NCBI RefSeq assembly: GCF_000442515.1
Contig: NZ_AQPH01000034.1
Span: 1 to 35,276, forward strand
DNA: 35,276 nt
From: Magnetospirillum fulvum MGU-K5
Lineage (GTDB): Bacteria; Pseudomonadota; Alphaproteobacteria; Rhodospirillales; Magnetospirillaceae
Reading direction: 5' to 3'
The notes below the pieces were generated by a model. That model searched no databases and was not told where the DNA came from. It saw only the letters and a list, made by a program, of their open reading frames with translations. Of this stretch, positions 7,688 to 14,481 are shown in pieces. Position numbers and translations under genes: made by a program. Positions within the stretch are counted from its first letter, which is position 1; every line of letters begins with the position of its first letter.

Positions 7688-7704
7688 GTGTGGGGGAAAC
7701 GTGT
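7688..7704 (+). repeat. Element B end repeat, left copy
   Basis: GTGTGGGGGAAACGTGT is identical to 15723-15739 and followed in both copies by GGGGA (one extra T here). It lies just before the integrase start. Repetition near both att sites suggests arm-type integrase binding sites. Confidence 0.6.
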
Positions 7705-7720
7705 TGGGGAGGCTTTCACC

Positions 7721-9019
7721 ATGTACTTGGAGAAGAGACGGCGGCGGTGGTATGCCATCCACGAAATTCCCGAGGATGTCCGGGAGGCGATAGGGCGCGG
7801 CAAGCAGTTCTTCAAAGGGCTTGAGACGGAAGACAAGTTCATCGCAAAGCGCCGCGCCGCCCTACTTGAAGTCGAATGGCTGTCGCTGATCGAGCAGGCC
7901 CGCCGGGGCACCCGAGATCACGTCGAACGGGATGCCGCCTACTGGCGCAAGGTCTTGAAAGAGACCCCCGAGGAGTTTCGGGAAATGACCCTCGATTACA
8001 TTGGTGATGAGACCCAAGCCCGCGTTGAACGTGCGATGGAGAGGGCGGGGTTCACCGACTATCACCAAGACGGATGGCAGGACTTGCCTGAGGTCGAGGC
8101 GGCATATCGTTTCAACGCCATCGCCACTGGTAGGTTGGTGAAGTTCGATGAACACCTTGACGAGTGGCTTGCCACCCTGTCCAACGAGGCGAAAACCAAG
8201 GACATGAAGAAGTCCACCGTCCTCAAGTTCGTGGAGGAGTTCGCCTACGTTCAGGATGTGAAGGCCAAGGACGTGCAGCGGTGGGTCAACCGCCTTGTCG
8301 CCGACGAAGGCAAGAAGGCGAAGACCATCCAGCGCATTCTGTCCGAGCTACGGGGCTACTGGTCCTATCTCATTTCCATTGAGGTCATCTCACGCGACCA
8401 TCTGCCCTTCGAGAAGCTGACCCTTCCCCAAGAGGGCAAGCGGACAGCGGGGTCCGAGAGTTGGGTTCCCTTCACCCCTGCCGACGTGGTCGCCCTGCTG
8501 CGGGCCGCCGAGGCCAAGGGGGACACCCAGCTTGCCGACCTGATCCGGCTGGGGATGTGGACAGGTGGCCGGATCGAAAGCCTGTGTGCCCTGCGGGTTG
8601 AGGAGGTCCGGGAAGACAGCTTCGACATCCTGCACGACAAGTCACAGGCGGGGCGGCGGACGGTGCCCATTCATTCCAAGCTGAAGACCACCATGGACCG
8701 GCTGATCCGGGATGCCGGGAAGGATGGCTTCCTCCTGCCAGGGCTGAGCATGAACAAGTACGGGGATCGGTCGGACGCCATTGGCAAGCGGTTCGGGCGG
8801 CTGAAGACCGACCTGAAGTTCGGCCCCCAGCACGTCTTCCATTCGATCCGCAAGACCGTTGCCACCCTGCTGGAGAACGCCGGGGTGCCCGAGAACGTCG
8901 CCGCCGACATCATCGGCCACGACAAGCCGACCATGACCTATGGGCTGTACTCGGGCGGGGCGAGCTTGGAGGTAAAGCGGGAGGCGTTGGAGAGGATCGA
9001 CTACCCGGGATACGGGTAG
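7721..9019 (+). CDS. Tyrosine recombinase/integrase of element B
   Basis: 432 aa from the ATG at 7721, preceded by GGGAGG at a good distance; an in-frame GTG at 7688 falls inside the end repeat and is rejected. The N-terminus MYLEKRRRRWYAIHEIPEDVREAIG is the short DUF6538-like type. A core-binding domain is at about residues 150-250. The catalytic set is complete: Arg284 (TGGRIESL), Lys307, His374 and Arg377 (HSIRK), His400 (IIGHDK) and Tyr410 (YGLYSGG). It is only distantly similar to the element A integrase (432 against 593 aa) yet apparently uses the same tRNA core site. It starts head-to-head with that gene, with the att site between them. Confidence 0.95.
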   Translation: MYLEKRRRRWYAIHEIPEDVREAIGRGKQFFKGLETEDKFIAKRRAALLEVEWLSLIEQARRGTRDHVERDAAYWRKVLKETPEEFREMTLDYIGDETQARVERAMERAGFTDYHQDGWQDLPEVEAAYRFNAIATGRLVKFDEHLDEWLATLSNEAKTKDMKKSTVLKFVEEFAYVQDVKAKDVQRWVNRLVADEGKKAKTIQRILSELRGYWSYLISIEVISRDHLPFEKLTLPQEGKRTAGSESWVPFTPADVVALLRAAEAKGDTQLADLIRLGMWTGGRIESLCALRVEEVREDSFDILHDKSQAGRRTVPIHSKLKTTMDRLIRDAGKDGFLLPGLSMNKYGDRSDAIGKRFGRLKTDLKFGPQHVFHSIRKTVATLLENAGVPENVAADIIGHDKPTMTYGLYSGGASLEVKREALERIDYPGYG

Positions 9020-9081
9020 GTTGAGATTTTCTTCAAATAATGGCAATTGGCGGCTGCTGTGCAAAATCAACGTCTATACCC

Positions 9082-9441
9082 TCACCTGTACCTTTCATTC
9101 GTGTCGAAAGGCAACTTGGGAACATCAAAGCAGGAGATATCCTCAATCTCAAACCTCTTAATCAATTTATGAACAAGAGCGTCAAGTGCGATGTAATCAG
9201 CGTCATTCCCCTCTGTCCTGGTAAATTCAATCCGACGATTGAGGAGCTTTGACCATTCATAGACAAGCTCTGGATTTCTTTTTCTAATGGCACACTCGAA
9301 ACCAAGCGTAAGATAGGTAACTTCGCCATATGCCTCATTCAGAGGTATCGCTGTTGACGCTACAGAAGGAACGGAGACCAGTGAGACAAGTAGCGCAACA
9401 AAGAAGTGCCGCATAGGAAGCTTTTTTGATTGATGACACAT
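9082..9441 (-). CDS. Small exported protein of unknown function
   Basis: 119 aa from the ATG at 9441 (GAG upstream at moderate distance); an internal ATG at 9414 (MRHFFVALLVSLVS) is an equally possible start. The N-terminal region has a typical signal peptide, HFFVALLVSLVSVPSVAS followed by TAIPL. The mature part (about 90 aa) is mixed charged with two Cys (FECAIR, ISCFDV) that may form a disulfide in the periplasm. No family is recognised. Base composition is lower in GC than its neighbours, suggesting separate acquisition. It fills cargo slot 1 of element B, on the opposite strand to the backbone. Confidence 0.6.
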   Translation of the reverse strand: MCHQSKKLPMRHFFVALLVSLVSVPSVASTAIPLNEAYGEVTYLTLGFECAIRKRNPELVYEWSKLLNRRIEFTRTEGNDADYIALDALVHKLIKRFEIEDISCFDVPKLPFDTNERYR

Positions 9442-9698
9442 AAAACATTTCTCGCAAAAATCTGAGCGAGCATCAAGCCCCCAGCTAACACGCGGTTCCC
9501 CCCATGCCGGGGCCTCGCTGCCCCTACAGTTGCCAACTGGGAAGATTGATGGAATGGGGGGGTGCCCAGCTACCCCCAGCCGTTCTCGTTCCTGTCGGCG
9601 CCCTGGTGGCCCTGGCTGGCTGTCCTTCCCAGGGACCAGAGCCGGGCAAGGGGCCTCGTGGTGTCGTGGCAGAGATGGCCCCCAACAGCCCCGGCTTG

Positions 9699-9728
9699 TG
9701 CATTCCTTACGCCGTGCATTCTGCATAG
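9699..9728. repeat. 30-bp repeat, copy 1
   Basis: It begins TGCATTCCTTACGCC and ends GTGCATTCTGCATAG. It matches 13071-13100 with 3 mismatches in 30. On the minus strand it contains two GAATGyA boxes 16 bases apart. Candidate binding site for an element-encoded regulator or the ParB-like protein, or a repeated promoter. Confidence 0.6.
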
Positions 9729-9931
9729 AAGGGGCGACGGGAGACGGGAATTCCGTCGCCATTCGCTACGGTATTCGTCGCGACACGGGCCTTCCTCCCG
9801 CTCGCTGTGGGGCTGTTCGTCGCGTCCAAGCCCGGCCAGCCGGCATGAAGGGGCTGAGGGCGAGCAGCCGTCCGGGAGGTCGATAGCCTCCGGTGGCCCC
9901 TGGGGGAGCGACCAGCCGGGAGCGGTGAAAT

Positions 9932-9951
9932 GGAAACCACGGTTTCCTTTT
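9932..9951 (+). terminator. Terminator-like hairpin followed by TTTT
   Basis: GGAAAC-CACG-GTTTCC (9932-9947) is followed by TTTT (9948-9951). The stem is short (6 bp) but the layout is that of an intrinsic terminator for rightward transcription. No gene ends just upstream, so it may end a non-coding transcript. Confidence 0.4.
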
Positions 9952-10064
9952 GCCTCTCGGTTCCTGGTGGTGTCGCTCGATCCCGTACCGCCTTGACACC
10001 ACCCCGCCAGCCCCATTACATAAACACTCAACGAACGTTGACAGCTTGCGTAACGAGGCAAGCC

Positions 10065-10748
10065 ATGACCGCCTATGTCGAGTACTACCGGGTGTCCACC
10101 GACAAGCAGGGCCGTTCCGGGTTGGGGCTGGAGGGGCAGAAGGAGGCGGTTCGCCGCTTCCTGCGGGATGGGGACACCACCATTCAGCCGCCCTTCGTCG
10201 AGGTTGAAAGCGGCAAGAAGACCGATCAGGACCGCCCCCAGCTTCGCGCCGCCCTGGAGGTCTGCCGCAAGACCGGAGCCACCTTGCTCATTGCCAAGCT
10301 GGACCGGCTGGCCCGCGATGTCGCCTTCATCGCCGCCCTGATGAAGTCCGATGTCCGCTTCGTCGCCTGTGACATGCCCGATGCCGATCCCTTCCGCCTC
10401 CACATCGAAGCTGCCATCGCAGAGGAGGAGGCCCGGAAGATCAGCCAGCGGACCAAGGCAGCCCTCGCCGCAGCCAAGGCGCGGGGCGTCAAGCTGGGGG
10501 GCTATCGGGGCTACGACCTGACCCAGGAACAGCGGGCGGCAGGGGCCGAGAGATCAGCCGCCAGCCGGGCCGCTGAAGCCAGCAAGCGGGCTTCTGCCCT
10601 GTCGCCGATCATCGACGCCATCCGGGCCGAGGGGGTCACCAGCGCCAGCGGCATTGCCCGTGCCCTGAATGATCGAGGCATCCCGACCAGCCGGGGCGGG
10701 AAGTGGCAGGCGGTGCAGGTTCAGCGGTTCCTGGCCCTGGTGGGGTGA
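10065..10748 (+). CDS. Serine recombinase, resolvase type (element B)
   Basis: 227 aa from the ATG at 10065 with GAGG 8-11 bases upstream. The frame is open much further upstream but without a ribosome site. The catalytic domain has [19 protein letters not shown] with Ser11, then [16 protein letters not shown] and [22 protein letters not shown] with [19 protein letters not shown]. The C-terminal part ([30 protein letters not shown]) is a short recombinase-type DNA-binding domain. It is too short to be a large serine integrase; multimer resolution or DNA inversion is more likely. It holds the same place relative to integrase and ParB-like gene as the element A recombinase, but is a different subtype. 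Confidence 0.9.
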   Translation: MTAYVEYYRVSTDKQGRSGLGLEGQKEAVRRFLRDGDTTIQPPFVEVESGKKTDQDRPQLRAALEVCRKTGATLLIAKLDRLARDVAFIAALMKSDVRFVACDMPDADPFRLHIEAAIAEEEARKISQRTKAALAAAKARGVKLGGYRGYDLTQEQRAAGAERSAASRAAEASKRASALSPIIDAIRAEGVTSASGIARALNDRGIPTSRGGKWQAVQVQRFLALVG

Positions 10749-10946
10749 TACCGGCCGCCCTTTGATCTGATCCATCCTCTGTCGCCAGGGCTGCCGCCCC
10801 GGTCCCCGCTTGGGGCGAGGCCCCAAACCCCCTTCTTTTTTCAAAAAAGGGAGAGGTCTGGAGGCGCCAGCCTCCGGGCGGGTTCGGGCGGCAGCCCGAC
10901 GCGGACCACGGTAAGGAGCCGGGTCATTTCAAAGGGCGGCCGGTAT
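10748..10946. repeat. 18-bp perfect inverted repeats flanking a 163-bp structured segment
   Basis: ATACCGGCCGCCCTTTGA (10748-10765) and its exact reverse complement (10929-10946) enclose GC-rich hairpins and a terminator. No target duplication is obvious next to them. It could be a small non-autonomous insertion (MITE-like), a REP-like element, or a large bidirectional terminator. A second palindrome, GGTATGA-GGCG-TCATACC, overlaps the right arm (10942-10959). Confidence 0.6.
10810..10841 (+). terminator. Intrinsic terminator after the serine recombinase
   Basis: Stem TTGGGGC-GAG-GCCCCAA (10810-10826) is followed by ACCCCCTTC and a T6 run ending at 10841; TTTTTTCAAAAAA then allows a second, overlapping hairpin. 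It lies 62 bases after the recombinase stop. Confidence 0.65.
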
Positions 10947-11162
10947 GAGGCGTCATACCACCCACCAGCCCACCCGGCCCGATGCGTCGCCTATCGTAGG
11001 CATCATGAGGGCGCCGAGGTGCGGCGCTATACCAAACATTATGGGCGCAGCGTTGCATATGTCTTGCGTATTGGTTTTTGCAACAGCGGGGGTGTGGTTT
11101 CGCAACATCCCTCCGCTAAGTCCAAGCTTCATAAAAGAACACACTAGATTTTCTGTCTATAA

Positions 11163-11245
11163 ATGCAGTCACTCTAAAGTGAAGCCGGATTGACTGCATA
11201 AGCAGAGGTCGGCATTCTCCCGCCAGTCAACACGATGTGCGGGAG
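11163..11245 (+). promoter_or_regulatory. Leader with nested hairpins; second hairpin masks the ribosome site of the 11256 gene
   Basis: ATGCAGTCA (11163-11171) pairs with TGACTGCAT (11191-11199) and encloses TCACT/AGTGA. Next, CTCCCGC (11217-11223) pairs with GCGGGAG (11239-11245), whose GGGAG is the only ribosome-site candidate for the ATG at 11256. The rest of the gap from 10947 shows no gene. A translational switch or an operator is possible. Confidence 0.45.
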
Positions 11246-11255
11246 TTTAGATCAA

Positions 11256-11513
11256 ATGCTTTTCAGGATTTGCCTGTTCGCCGTCGAGTATGAGGTGGAG
11301 GTCTCGCGGACTGGTGTCTTTGCCAGACTTGGAGACTTTCTCTCGTTCGACCTGACCTTCCGCCTTCCCGACAATATCCGTCCTGCATGGTTTCTTCGCC
11401 AGGAAGGCCCCCTCTCTGAAGGGAATGCCCTGGTGATCCGTGCCGGGCGCACCCAGGCCGTGTTCGAGCTTGGCCGCTGGCTGGTGCCCGGCCTGAAGCG
11501 TTCGCTCGCCTGA
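11256..11513 (+). CDS. Small protein of unknown function
   Basis: 85 aa from the ATG at 11256 (GGGAG 11 bases upstream); an ATG at 11235 in the same frame lacks a ribosome site. The sequence begins MLFRICLFAVEYEVEVSRTG and is rich in beta-type hydrophobic and aromatic residues (FLSFDLTFRLP, AWFLRQEGP), ending with a basic tail. No motif is recognised. It precedes the 11576 gene by 62 bases and the ParB-like gene further on, so it is probably part of the B backbone operon or an accessory insert. Confidence 0.5.
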   Translation: MLFRICLFAVEYEVEVSRTGVFARLGDFLSFDLTFRLPDNIRPAWFLRQEGPLSEGNALVIRAGRTQAVFELGRWLVPGLKRSLA

Positions 11514-11575
11514 ACCTGACGTGGGCGGATAGCCCGCTCACACCACCACAAACATACCCATCAAAGGAAACCGAC

Positions 11576-11965
11576 ATGAGCAACCACACCGATCTTCCTG
11601 CCGCCGCTTTCATCAACATTCCGACCGTCACCAAGGCGCATGAGGCTTTCGAAGTCGCCTATATTCTTGAAGCATATGGAAAGGTTTCTGCCGCCATCCG
11701 GCATCTTTCCGTCAGCTTGCACGTAGACGATGAAGATGAAAGACGGGAGCATATTCTGATGGATTTGCTTCTGAACCTGTCGTTCATCACTGATGATGAA
11801 GAGCATATGAACAGCCTGCTGTCTCTGATCCCCACCATGATTACGAATGCCACCAGTGACAACGCAACGGCGGCGCTCGACTGCATTCGGGATCGTGTCT
11901 TCGATCTGATGGTAGCCTCCGAGAGGCTGCAAGCCGCTTTCCAGGTTCCGCCCGTCAAAGCCTGA
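11576..11965 (+). CDS. Helical protein of unknown function
   Basis: 129 aa from the ATG at 11576, with a clear AAAGGA ribosome site 9 bases upstream. It is acidic and predicted helical throughout (THEAFEVAYILEAYGKVSAAI-type segments, DDEDERREHILMDLLLNLSFI). No known domain is recognised. It is co-directional with the recombinase and ParB-like genes of element B and has no counterpart in element A. Confidence 0.6.
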   Translation: MSNHTDLPAAAFINIPTVTKAHEAFEVAYILEAYGKVSAAIRHLSVSLHVDDEDERREHILMDLLLNLSFITDDEEHMNSLLSLIPTMITNATSDNATAALDCIRDRVFDLMVASERLQAAFQVPPVKA

Positions 11966-12076
11966 TCCCGACCAGCCGTACCCGCCACCCACGCTACGGT
12001 TCGCCCTGGCGGGGGCCTCTCCCAGAACCCTTCCTGACAGACCCGGAATGGGCGGGAACCGGGAGGATTTCACACA

Positions 12077-12148
12077 ATGAATATGTTGTTTGTGTCTGTC
12101 CCTCGGAGGACGGGTACGGCATTCGGCAGCACCTCAACACCACCCTAA
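12077..12148 (+). CDS. Possible 23-aa leader peptide upstream of the ParB-like gene
   Basis: A short frame, MNMLFVSVPRRTGTAFGSTS ending PP, has a strong GGGAGGA site 9 bases before its ATG, better than many genes nearby. It ends 46 bases before the ParB-like start. It could be a translated leader or chance. Confidence 0.25.
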   Translation: MNMLFVSVPRRTGTAFGSTSTPP

Positions 12149-12194
12149 GCGGGGCCTTAGCGCCCCCACATTCCACGTCAAAGGAACCCAGAAC

Positions 12195-13034
12195 ATGAAC
12201 ATCATGAACGACGAGCAGATGCCACCCGAAGGAGAGGCCATTGCCTCCTTCGAGCCGGTCAGCCTGCTTGCGGACCTCAAAGCCCGCACCACCACCACCC
12301 CGCCCCCGGATGGGCTTCCCGATCACCTCCCGCTGTCGGCTATCAGCCTCATGCCCGACCTGTTCCAGCCTCGGGGGATGGCAGAGAACCACATCAGCGA
12401 GTTGACCAGGGTGGTGAAGTCGGGGCGTGTTCTCGACCCCGTGACCGTGGTTCAGGTCGGGGCGGATACCATCCTGATCGACGGGCACCACCGCTTCGAG
12501 GCGTACCGGCTGGCGGGGCTCGTCACCCTGGTTCCGGTCCAGTACTTCGCCGGTACCGTGGATGAAGCCGTTCTGGAAGCTGGCAAGGCCAACAGCCGCG
12601 CCAAGCTCTCGATGTCGGTGCAGGAACGCATGGACTACGCATGGCGGCTTGTCCGCATGGGGTGTTTCTCCAAGGCGAAGATCGCTGACGCGGCCGTGGT
12701 CTCCGATGGGCAGGTTGCCGAGATGCGCCGGGTGATGAAGGTGCTTGGCGATGAAGCCTTCGACTGTGATGTCTGGCTGGAGGCAAGGAAATTGGCGGAC
12801 GGTAAGGCGGGCATGATGCCCACCGATGAGGAGATCGAGCAGCGCCTTGAGCTTCAAGCCGCCATCTATGCTGATCGGATGGCCAAGGTGTTCAGTACCA
12901 AGTTGGCCACTAATCCCGCCCTCGCTGCCAGGGCTTTCGATATGTACTTCGGCAGGAAGCTGCCTGATCTGGCTGAGCACCTGAGGGAATACCTGCCCGA
13001 TGTCGAGGGCGAGGATGCCGATGACGATTACTGA
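12195..13034 (+). CDS. ParB-like protein (element B)
   Basis: 279 aa from the ATG at 12195 with AAGGAA upstream. The N-terminal part after a Pro/Thr-rich linker contains LSAISLMPDLFQPRGMAENHISELTRVVKSG, DPVTVVQVGADTILIDGHHRFEAYRLAG and IPVQYF-like strands. This is the ParB N-terminal fold with a GHHR box. A helical region with an HTH-like segment (MGCFSKAKIADAAVVSDGQVAEMRRVM) follows, and an acidic tail ends EDADDDY. It has no ParA partner in the window. It precedes the finger-protein gene, as in element A, so the pair seems functionally tied. The 30-bp repeat in the following gap (13071-13100) is a candidate binding site. Sequence similarity to the A copy is limited to the ParB fold. Confidence 0.8.
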   Translation: MNIMNDEQMPPEGEAIASFEPVSLLADLKARTTTTPPPDGLPDHLPLSAISLMPDLFQPRGMAENHISELTRVVKSGRVLDPVTVVQVGADTILIDGHHRFEAYRLAGLVTLVPVQYFAGTVDEAVLEAGKANSRAKLSMSVQERMDYAWRLVRMGCFSKAKIADAAVVSDGQVAEMRRVMKVLGDEAFDCDVWLEARKLADGKAGMMPTDEEIEQRLELQAAIYADRMAKVFSTKLATNPALAARAFDMYFGRKLPDLAEHLREYLPDVEGEDADDDY

Positions 13035-13070
13035 GCAGCCCCCTCGAAGGCTGCCATCGGGGGCACCTCA

Positions 13071-13100
13071 TGCATTCCTTAGGCGGTACATTCTGCATAG
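13071..13100. repeat. 30-bp repeat, copy 2
   Basis: Matches 9699-9728 at 27 of 30 positions. It lies between the ParB-like stop and the finger-protein start, 11 bases before the latter, so it could carry a promoter or an operator for that gene. Confidence 0.6.
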
Positions 13101-13111
13101 GCGGGCCGATC

Positions 13112-13804
13112 ATGGCTGACCTCTTCAACCACGGGGGCCGGTCTTGCTCTGTGCCCGGCTGCACCGCCCCGGCCAGGAACGATCATTCCCACCTCTGCGA
13201 GGCTCACCGCCAGCGACAGCGCCGACATGGGCACGTCCGACAGCGGGGGATCACCAAGGCCCTGTTGCGCCCCTACGTCGCCAGGGTGCGGGGGATCATC
13301 GACAAGGACACCACCGGCCAGCTTGCCGCCGCTCTGCACCAGCTTCACGCCCTGCTGGGGGATCGTGCCCGCCAGTCGGTCGCCGACGCCCTCAGCGGCA
13401 GGCCGGGCAGCAAGTGGGAGAGGATCGCCGGGCAGGAGGTGGCGAAGGTGGTCGAGGCCACCAACGCCCTTGATTGCGCCGCCCTGGTCGCCGGGCTGTT
13501 CCTGCTGCGGGACGAGGAACCGGGGCAGTTCGTCAGCGAGGACGGCTTCCGGTTCCAGCTTGCCCGGCTGTTCCGCGCCCAGACGGACCTCGCCTTTGGC
13601 AGCTACTGGGATCAGGAGGCGGGCAAGACCAAGACGGTCTATCGCGACCTGTCCCCCCGTGCCACCGCCGCCCTTGCCCGGTGGGTGGTCGATGCCTACG
13701 CCCGCTTCGTCGGCCATGTCGTCGCCTGGGATCGGCAGGAACGCACCCGACAGGCCGAAGCCCTGGAAGCCCTCGACGCAGCCTTCGCGGCGATGAAGCC
13801 GTGA
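13112..13804 (+). CDS. Cys/His zinc-finger-like protein of the element backbone (B copy)
   Basis: 230 aa from the ATG at 13112; the ribosome site is weak (GGCGGG). The N-terminus CSVPGCTAPARNDHSHLCEAHRQRQRRHG is a C-x4-C...C-x2-H cluster like that of the protein at 2138-2857, with the same GC-x2-PAR and RRHG marks. The rest is helical and Ala/Arg/Gln rich, with no catalytic motif recognised. Homology of the two finger proteins, each directly after a ParB-like gene, is the clearest sign that the elements share a backbone. DNA binding is inferred. Confidence 0.7.
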   Translation: MADLFNHGGRSCSVPGCTAPARNDHSHLCEAHRQRQRRHGHVRQRGITKALLRPYVARVRGIIDKDTTGQLAAALHQLHALLGDRARQSVADALSGRPGSKWERIAGQEVAKVVEATNALDCAALVAGLFLLRDEEPGQFVSEDGFRFQLARLFRAQTDLAFGSYWDQEAGKTKTVYRDLSPRATAALARWVVDAYARFVGHVVAWDRQERTRQAEALEALDAAFAAMKP

Positions 13805-13839
13805 CCCCCCATCCCATCCATCGAGAACAAAGACACGAC

Positions 13840-14310
13840 ATGAACGACATCATCACCACCCACCCCACCGGACTTCCCGACGTGATCGAGGAGGGAGGAG
13901 AGGTCCGGGTTCTCGACCTGACCCTTGCCGAGAAGCTGGGGTTCGAGCGGCCCCGGAAGGTACGAGACCTTATCAAGCGCCACCGGGACGCCCTCGAAGG
14001 GATCGGGAGTTTGCCCCATCGTGGGGCGAACCCTGGGCCGAAGGGTGGTCGCCCCGGAACGGCTTTCTATCTGAACGAGGCCCAAGCCCACTTCATCACC
14101 GCCAAGGCAGGCACCAAGCTCGCCGACATCGAGCTTGCCCGTGTCGCCCAGGTCTTCACCGAATACCGCCGGGGGAACCTGATCGCCAAGGATGCTGAGA
14201 CCCAGGCCACCCTTGACGAGATCGAGGCGAAGAGACAGCGGGCACATGCCTTCTACCTGGAGGAACGGGAGGCCCGCGATACGGCCCTTCGCTTCCTCCG
14301 TCGTCGCTGA
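13840..14310 (+). CDS. Antirepressor/BRO-like regulatory protein
   Basis: 156 aa from the ATG at 13840, 35 bases after the finger gene. The central part VRVLDLTLAEKLGFERPRKVRDLIKRH, then GPKGGRPGTAFYLNEAQAHFITAKAGT and VAQVFTEYRRG, resembles the N-terminal DNA-binding domain of phage antirepressor and BRO/KilA-associated proteins (LGF-x-RPR-x-IR-x-LI; YYLNE-x-QA). The C-terminal part is a charged helix. Such proteins relieve repression of prophage genes, which suits control of induction of the element or response to a helper phage. No equivalent gene is seen in element A. Confidence 0.7.
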   Translation: MNDIITTHPTGLPDVIEEGGEVRVLDLTLAEKLGFERPRKVRDLIKRHRDALEGIGSLPHRGANPGPKGGRPGTAFYLNEAQAHFITAKAGTKLADIELARVAQVFTEYRRGNLIAKDAETQATLDEIEAKRQRAHAFYLEEREARDTALRFLRRR

Positions 14311-14326
14311 TGCCATGACCATGTTG

Positions 14327-14355
14327 CCCCCGCTGGATCGCGCCTCTAGCGGGGG
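14327..14355. terminator. Hairpin between the antirepressor-like and TIR genes
   Basis: CCCCCGCT (14327-14334) pairs perfectly with AGCGGGGG (14348-14355), 17 bases after the antirepressor stop. No T-run follows, so it may be a weak or Rho-aided terminator. Confidence 0.4.
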
Positions 14356-14388
14356 CTGAGGTGGGACGGATAGGCAGGGCGTGCAGAG

Positions 14389-14402
14389 TGGCGGAGAAGA
14401 GA
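14389..14402. repeat. Degenerate attachment-site-like sequence
   Basis: TGGCGGAGAAGAGA resembles the start of the 17-bp att core (TGGCGGAGGGAGAG). It is followed by TTGATCAGGC, similar to GTGATCAAGGC downstream of the att copy at 1041. It may be the scar of an older insertion, setting off 14389-15806 with the TIR gene as a separate segment. Confidence 0.4.
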
Positions 14403-14481
14403 ATTTCTTGATCAGGCTTTCACATTTGGCAGCGCACTTTTCTGCATACTGAAGGCCCAGCAGAATAAAAATGCCACCAGA

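Larger units (their letters stand above)
9442..10064. other. 623-base region without a convincing gene; several structured motifs
   Basis: Open frames exist on both strands but none has a good start, ribosome site or protein-like content. The region holds a perfect palindrome CAGTTG-C-CAACTG (9527-9539), the 30-base repeat at 9699-9728, an 8-bp hairpin GGCGACGG/CCGTCGCC (9733-9740/9753-9760) and a terminator-like hairpin at 9932-9951. Together these could describe a small RNA of about 220-250 nt transcribed rightwards, a leader for the recombinase, or recombination sites. Confidence 0.4.

Noticed and set aside
9504-9728. 74-codon plus-strand frame with a hydrophobic middle
   Set aside because: No ribosome site; it ends within the 30-bp repeat and the composition looks like chance.
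9570-10403. 277-codon minus-strand frame over the non-coding region and serine recombinase
   Set aside because: It runs antisense through the recombinase catalytic domain and has no start signal or protein-like content.
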